This document shows, piece after piece, positions 59,449 through 64,000 of a DNA stretch of 64,000 bases. This stretch comes from CAYOWQ01 sp964407695 (lineage in GTDB: Bacteria > Planctomycetota > Phycisphaerae > Phycisphaerales > SM1A02), in assembly GCA_964407695.1 (NCBI GenBank), contig CAYOWQ010000003.1, forward strand, positions 248,001 through 312,000. The letters run 5' to 3'. Position 1 is the first letter of the stretch. Every line of letters starts with the position of its first letter. The translations under genes were made by a program, and so were the position numbers. The notes below the pieces were generated by a model. That model made no database searches, was not told where the DNA came from, and saw only the letters and a program-made list of their open reading frames with translations.

Positions 59449-60435
59449 ATGACTCTGACCATGGGTGACTATGCCGCCGATCTCTCGGACATTCGCGACG
59501 CTCGCGAGCGAATACAGCCATGGGCCAATGTCACACCGGTGATGACGTCAGCAACGCTGGACGAGATGGCCGGGCGGTCGCTCTTCTTCAAGTGCGAATT
59601 GTTCCAGAAGGTGGGAGCGTTCAAGTTTCGAGGGGCCTGCAATGCCGTCATGAAACTCGATGAGGCCGTCGCCCAGCGCGGGGTGGTGACCCATTCGAGC
59701 GGAAACCATGCGCAGGCCTTGGCATTGGCCGCGAGGTTGAGAGGAATACAGGCTCATATCGTCATGCCGTCGACAGCACCGGCGGTGAAGCGGCGGGCTG
59801 TTGAGGGGTTTGGGGCGACGGTGTATCCATGCGAGCCGACGCTGGAAGCTCGCGAATCCACGGCGGCCAAGGTGGTGGAAGCGACCGGAGCCACGCTCAT
59901 ACCACCGTACAACCATCCGGATGTGATCGCCGGGCAAGGGACCATCGCCCTCGAGTTCCTTGATCAAAGGCCGGATCTTGATGCGATGGTGGTGCCGATT
60001 GGTGGAGGCGGGATGATTTCGGGGGTGGCCATTGCGGCCAAGGCGATGAATCCGCGCATTCGCATGATCGCGGCGGAACCCGCGGCCGCGGACGATGCGG
60101 CCCGATCAAAGGCGGCAGGGAGAATTGAGCCGGCAAAGCCGCCGACCAGTGTCGCGGACGGGCTGCTGACGGGACTTGGATCACTGACCTGGCCGGTGGT
60201 GCGCGATCTTGTGGATGAGGTGGTGACGGTGGATGAAGCGAGCATCGTTGGCGCGATGCGGCTGGTCTGGGAGCGCATGAAGCTGCTGATCGAACCGAGC
60301 GCCGCGGTTGGTGTGGCGGCGATTCTGAGCGAAACGATGACCGGCCACCCGGGCCTGCCGCGGGTGGGCGTGATTCTCTGTGGCGGGAATGTCGATCTCG
60401 ATCGGCTGCCGTGGGCGAAGGGCCAGGGTTCGTGA
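59449..60435 (+). CDS. Threonine/serine dehydratase-like PLP enzyme
   Basis: About 328 residues. A fold-type II PLP enzyme. The Lys in GAFKFRGACNAV, the phosphate-binding THSSGNHAQALALAA loop and VVPIGGGGMISGVAIA are all present. The C-terminal ACT domain of biosynthetic IlvA is missing, so it is of the catabolic threonine dehydratase/serine racemase type. Start is unsure: TTG at 59428 or ATG at 59449 or 59461; none has a good ribosome binding site. It begins 24 bases after dapL and shares its transcription unit. Exact substrate unknown. Confidence 0.88.
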   Translation: MTLTMGDYAADLSDIRDARERIQPWANVTPVMTSATLDEMAGRSLFFKCELFQKVGAFKFRGACNAVMKLDEAVAQRGVVTHSSGNHAQALALAARLRGIQAHIVMPSTAPAVKRRAVEGFGATVYPCEPTLEARESTAAKVVEATGATLIPPYNHPDVIAGQGTIALEFLDQRPDLDAMVVPIGGGGMISGVAIAAKAMNPRIRMIAAEPAAADDAARSKAAGRIEPAKPPTSVADGLLTGLGSLTWPVVRDLVDEVVTVDEASIVGAMRLVWERMKLLIEPSAAVGVAAILSETMTGHPGLPRVGVILCGGNVDLDRLPWAKGQGS

Positions 60436-60444
60436 GCCTGCGAA

Positions 60445-62211
60445 CTAGGGTGCGGCGAGGCGGGCGTCGAGCACTTCGATTTCGACGGTCGTGCGGCCGT
60501 TCCAGTGGTTGAGCTTCGGGTCCACGACGAGATCGACGTCGGAACCGGAGGCCATTTGAGGGGCCATGGAAGCGGCGTTCCACCAGACAGCGCGCGATGT
60601 TCGCCCGTTTGATTTGACGAGAAAATCGAGATGTCGTCCGTTGGCGCCCATCTGTCGAGGCGCACCATTGATTCGCAGGTTACGAAGGAGCAGTCGTGGC
60701 TTGGGGTTTCCGCGGCCGAATGGAGAAAGCCGAGCAAGCCGTTCGACGGTCTCAACAGTCAGTTCGTCGAGAGCGGCATCACAATCGATTCGCATGGCCG
60801 GGGTGAGATGATCGATGGTGATGCGGTCGTTGGCGTGCTGTTTCAGCGCTTCGCGAAACGGAACAATGCGATCGGATTCGATGGCGAGACCGGCGGCATA
60901 CTCGTGGCCGCCAAAGGATTGGAGGAAGTCTCGGCACGCCTCAAGCCCGGCGTAGATGGAGTACCCATCGATGGATCGGGCTGAGCCCTTGCAGGCATCA
61001 CCCTGACGCTGCATCAGGATGGTTGGGCGACCAAAGGCTTCCACCATTCGGGAACAGACAATGCCAACAACGCCGGGGTGCCACGCCGGGTCGGCCAGGA
61101 CGATGACGCGGTGATCGTCGCGAGTCTGACCGGTATCGTCCGCCAGGCGGCGCGCGTGATCGAAGATTGAGCGCTCGGTTCGCTGTCGTTCGCGATTGAG
61201 TGATGCCAGCCGTTGGGCGATATCCACGGCTTCGTCGGGCCCGGCATCGGTCAGCATGCGCACGGCGTCGGCGGCGTGGCCCATGCGGCCGCAGGCGTTG
61301 AGTCGGGGAGCGAGCACAAAACCGACGGACTCGGCGTTGATCTTTTCGCCGCCGAGGCCGCTGGCTTCGATCAGGGCGTTGAGACCCGCGAATCGAGTGT
61401 TTCGAATCTGGCGAAGACCGAAGGCGGCAATGATGCGGTTCTCGCCGGTGAGCGGGGCGACGTCGGCGATGGTGCCGAGCGCTGCGAGAGGAAGAAGGTC
61501 AAGCAGGAGTTTCTGATATGACTCAGAGACCCGTGCTGATCCGCACCAGGTTGTGGCAAAGCGCCACGCAAGCTTGAACGCGACGCCCGCTCCGCAGAGA
61601 TCGCGAAATGGATACGGGGCAGCGCCGGCGATGGAGAGACCGGGATGGACGATGGCGAAGGCGGCCGGGAGTATTTCAGCCTTGGGAACGTGGTGATCAG
61701 TGATGATGAGGTCGAGGCCGAGGCGCTGGGCTTCGATCGCGGCCTCTACGGCGGTAATCCCGCAATCGACGGTGACGACCATTTCAGCGCCCGCGGCGGC
61801 GAGTGACCGAAGGGCTTCGATATTGACTCCATAGCCTTCCTCAAGCCGATGCGGGACGTACCAAGTCACGTGTCCCGACGGGTCTGCCAGTTTGAGGGTG
61901 TGGTAGAGGATTGCCGTGGCGGTGACCCCGTCGACGTCGTAGTCGCCATAGATCACGATGCGTTGGCGACGTCGGAGAGCATCGATGAGTCGCGCCACGG
62001 CCCGATCAATATCAGGAAAGAGACCCGGGTCGTGGAGACCGGTCAGTCTTGGGTCGCAGAAGGCCTCAACGGCAGCGCCGTCGTTCAGTCCCCGAGAGGA
62101 AAGGAGCCTTTCGAGTAGGGGGGTTCGGCCGGGGCCGACGCCGGCGGGGAGTCCGTTCCCGCGCGAGTCGGCGTGATCGGGCAGGATCCATCGCCGCGTC
62201 AGGCCTCTCAT
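60445..62211 (-). CDS. recJ: Single-stranded-DNA exonuclease RecJ
   Basis: A 588-residue 5'-3' exonuclease for recombination and mismatch repair. The DHH phosphoesterase motifs are visible in order: IVIYGDYDVDGVTATAI, VVTVDCGITA, IITDHHVPKA, and the DHHA1-associated GGHEYAAGLAI near the C-terminus, with LNACGRMGHA between. A C-terminal OB-like domain ends it (RNLRINGAPRQM). Complete. It is transcribed divergently from adk and ends ten bases from the dehydratase gene, convergent. Confidence 0.96.
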   Translation of the reverse strand: MRGLTRRWILPDHADSRGNGLPAGVGPGRTPLLERLLSSRGLNDGAAVEAFCDPRLTGLHDPGLFPDIDRAVARLIDALRRRQRIVIYGDYDVDGVTATAILYHTLKLADPSGHVTWYVPHRLEEGYGVNIEALRSLAAAGAEMVVTVDCGITAVEAAIEAQRLGLDLIITDHHVPKAEILPAAFAIVHPGLSIAGAAPYPFRDLCGAGVAFKLAWRFATTWCGSARVSESYQKLLLDLLPLAALGTIADVAPLTGENRIIAAFGLRQIRNTRFAGLNALIEASGLGGEKINAESVGFVLAPRLNACGRMGHAADAVRMLTDAGPDEAVDIAQRLASLNRERQRTERSIFDHARRLADDTGQTRDDHRVIVLADPAWHPGVVGIVCSRMVEAFGRPTILMQRQGDACKGSARSIDGYSIYAGLEACRDFLQSFGGHEYAAGLAIESDRIVPFREALKQHANDRITIDHLTPAMRIDCDAALDELTVETVERLARLSPFGRGNPKPRLLLRNLRINGAPRQMGANGRHLDFLVKSNGRTSRAVWWNAASMAPQMASGSDVDLVVDPKLNHWNGRTTVEIEVLDARLAAP

Positions 62212-62462
62212 GACCCGGGGGAAGATAACTGAATCGGACGTTGCACGGAAGAGTTCCGGGGCGTGTGCGGGTCGGAATCAGGGGAATTCGTTCGATTTGC
62301 GGGGGTCGCAGTTGCATCAAATCCGAAAGTCCCCTTTACTGCGACTTTTCCGCAGGCGGCGATTCGACGATACTAGTCGGCCCCTGCCTGGTAGCGAGGG
62401 GCAGCCGCCGGAGTGTCCGGCTGCTGCATCAAGGCCAGAGCCATCCGACCGACTCCAGCTCC

Positions 62463-63080
62463 ATGACCTCACGATACAAGACCGTTCTCCTGCTTGGCGC
62501 TCCCGGTTCGGGTAAAGGAACCCAGGGCAAGATCCTCGGTGTGATCCCGGGGTTTTTCCATCTTGCCTGCGGCGACGTCTTTCGATCGCTGGACCAGGGC
62601 TCGGACCTGGGAAAGAAATTTCTTGAGTATTCGTCGCGAGGGGAGTTGGTGCCCGACAGCCTCACAATCGAGATGTGGCGTCAGAACATGCATGCGCAGA
62701 CGGTGCTCTCGCTGTACAAGCCGAAGACTGACCTCCTGATATTGGACGGGATTCCCCGGAGTCTGAACCAGGCGACGGCGATGGATGAGTATCTCGAAGT
62801 GCTTCAGGTGATTCATTTGATCTGCCCGGACCAGGACGAGATGGTGCGCCGAATGCGACGTCGGGCGCTCAAGGAGAATCGACTCGACGACGCCGATGAA
62901 AAGGTCATTCGGCGGCGATTCGAGGTGTATGAACGCGAGACACGGCCCGTGCTTGACCACTATTCCAAGGCGATCATCCACGACGTCATCGCCATGGGAT
63001 CCCCGGCCGAAGTGCTTCAGCATGTGTTGGAGATTCTGGCCCCAATCCAGAATGCTCATTTCCGGAATCCGCTGGTGTGA
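62463..63080 (+). CDS. Adenylate kinase-like nucleoside monophosphate kinase
   Basis: A 205-residue P-loop kinase: GAPGSGKGTQ at 13-22, AMP-site motif DGIPRSLNQA (usual DGFPR), and a short LID in RRALKENRLDDADEKVIRRR without zinc cysteines. It thus resembles short-LID adenylate kinases and UMP/CMP kinases; phosphoryl acceptor uncertain. The ATG at 62463 starts the family N-terminus MTSRYKTVLLLGAPGSG; earlier in-frame codons look non-coding. The region before it (62212-62462) shows no clear promoter. Confidence 0.9.
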   Translation: MTSRYKTVLLLGAPGSGKGTQGKILGVIPGFFHLACGDVFRSLDQGSDLGKKFLEYSSRGELVPDSLTIEMWRQNMHAQTVLSLYKPKTDLLILDGIPRSLNQATAMDEYLEVLQVIHLICPDQDEMVRRMRRRALKENRLDDADEKVIRRRFEVYERETRPVLDHYSKAIIHDVIAMGSPAEVLQHVLEILAPIQNAHFRNPLV

Positions 63081-63106
63081 TCGTCGCCAGGGGTGCCGCC
63101 GGGGCT

Positions 63107-64000
63107 TCACTCGGGCATCAGGCGGCGGAATTCGTCGCGCACGCGAAACAGGTATTCCTGGTCCTCGCGTGAAAGTTGCGGGTCATTGGACGTTTGAACG
63201 ATCTCGTCCAACAACAGTCGCCAGGTGCGACGAAGAGCTTCGGTGACCTGCATCGATCCAGCGCGAATGAGATCAACTTCGTGAGTGAGCCGTGCGACAT
63301 ATGGATGCGCGCGGACATCACGTTGCTTTTGGGACTCCGTTCGCGGACGGAAATCGCCTGAATCGCTTTCGATGACCGTTGGCTTGGCAGCAAATCGATC
63401 GACCAGCTCGCTCTCACGACTGTTTCGAAGCTGAGTGACAAATGAACTGACAGACGGCCTTCCGAGCCAACGATTCTGGCCTCGGGCCTGAGCGAGATCA
63501 TGCCGCCAGAGTTCGTCGAACGACCCCAGCTCGATCATCAGATCAATCGGATGCTCGATCGGGAGGCCGCGATCATCGAACTTCGGAGCGCCTTTGTCGT
63601 CGACCTCAGGGCGAATGACCGTGAGGTTGATGGTGTCGCCGGGACGGCGAATCTGGACCAGGACGCTGAGATCCTCGCGGCTGAGAACAGCAATGCCGTC
63701 GATCTGGATGATGCGATCGTTTCGAAACAGGAGGCCGTCGGCCGGAAATCCATCGATGGTGTCGGTGATAATCACGCCGGCGACACGGTCATCGACAACG
63801 GGCATGGAGATTCCCATGGCCGCCCGGGGTGGGTCGGAGACGACACGAGATCGGGCCGCTTCAAAGAGCCGGCTCCGCTGTTCGAGCGAAAGATCGGATT
63901 TCGTGAGCGCTGCGAGCAATTCCAGAATTGTGAATGTCGGGTCGTCGAGGTCAGCGCAGGCTTGTTCTCGCTCGGCGAACGAGGCACTGTTGAGCCTTTG
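63107..64000 (-). CDS. PDZ-domain protein, C-terminal part (runs off right edge)
   Basis: The minus strand is open from 63107 to the window edge; at least 297 codons are visible, with a methionine-like TTG at 63919 that is internal. The first 27 visible residues (RLNSASFAEREQACADL...) resemble a HEAT-like start. A PDZ domain follows (VVDDRVAGVIITDTIDGFPADGLLFRNDRIIQIDGIAV) and then a helical C-terminus with DELWRHDLAQARGQNRW and SREDQEYLFRVRDEFRRLM. It is likely exported or membrane-anchored, but the N-terminus is missing, so this cannot be checked. Function unknown. Confidence 0.8.
   Translation of the reverse strand, partial: QRLNSASFAEREQACADLDDPTFTILELLAALTKSDLSLEQRSRLFEAARSRVVSDPPRAAMGISMPVVDDRVAGVIITDTIDGFPADGLLFRNDRIIQIDGIAVLSREDLSVLVQIRRPGDTINLTVIRPEVDDKGAPKFDDRGLPIEHPIDLMIELGSFDELWRHDLAQARGQNRWLGRPSVSSFVTQLRNSRESELVDRFAAKPTVIESDSGDFRPRTESQKQRDVRAHPYVARLTHEVDLIRAGSMQVTEALRRTWRLLLDEIVQTSNDPQLSREDQEYLFRVRDEFRRLMPE

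Overview
The window looks like chromosome from a planctomycete, most likely class Phycisphaerae (an inference from gene content; no rRNA is present). The evidence is: secreted proteins carrying tandem dockerin-like EF-hand repeats of the type VDGADLGLLLAxWGPC, multi-pass membrane proteins with a CxxC-Y-x-GLP-CPECG zinc ribbon, a DUF2934 protein, an FmdB-like protein without cysteines, a tricorn-type protease, LL-diaminopimelate aminotransferase, and uniformly high GC with strong G/C third positions. Most of the window is ordinary, densely packed chromosome. I see no insertion sequence, prophage or CRISPR array.

Layout. 1-4710: the start of ybeY, nuoF and murA on the minus strand, then a secreted fibro-slime protein with its own terminator. 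4710-9401: Xaa-Pro aminopeptidase, a secreted hypothetical protein, rpmA-obg and an M29 aminopeptidase. 9407-15700: a minus-strand block with a lipoprotein translationally coupled to a giant DUF2339 membrane protein, an aldehyde dehydrogenase and a zinc-ribbon membrane protein. 15806-18794: tRNA-Leu, a MobA-like protein and, convergent with it, an FdhF/YdeP-type molybdopterin oxidoreductase. 18805-24229: a type IV pilus/type II secretion inner-membrane operon read pilM-pilN-pilO-pilP-like-pilB. 24431-33558: a second zinc-ribbon membrane protein, a 1065-residue repeat protein, DUF192, DUF2934, FkbM methyltransferase, the FmdB-like protein and a 439-residue dockerin-like secreted protein. 33672-39733: tRNA-Asp, an orphan CoA-transferase subunit, a divergent CTP synthase, a cupin and a large dockerin-like beta-rich secreted protein.

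39819-49868: a BtrH_N-like protein, a structured intergenic stretch, a TIM-barrel sugar isomerase and a tetR-MFP-RND efflux operon, then pseudouridine-5'-phosphate glycosidase. 49930-64000: a cold-shock protein, a divergent VOC/HxlR pair sharing one control region, the tricorn protease, a probable unannotated small gene, a STAS protein, M42 peptidase, a phospholipid-methyltransferase-like protein, dapL with a threonine dehydratase-like gene, recJ, adenylate kinase and the end of a PDZ protein that runs off the right edge.

The most distinctive theme is the surface/export repertoire. Three secreted proteins share tandem dockerin-like repeats, two of these share a repeated cysteine module, and an eroded copy of the dockerin-like repeat lies upstream of nuoF. 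No cohesin partner is visible, so the repeats may serve as a calcium-dependent sorting or anchoring tag rather than a cellulosome dockerin. The best regulatory find is a small palindrome filling the spacer between a TTGACA box and a TATAAA box in the VOC/HxlR intergenic region.
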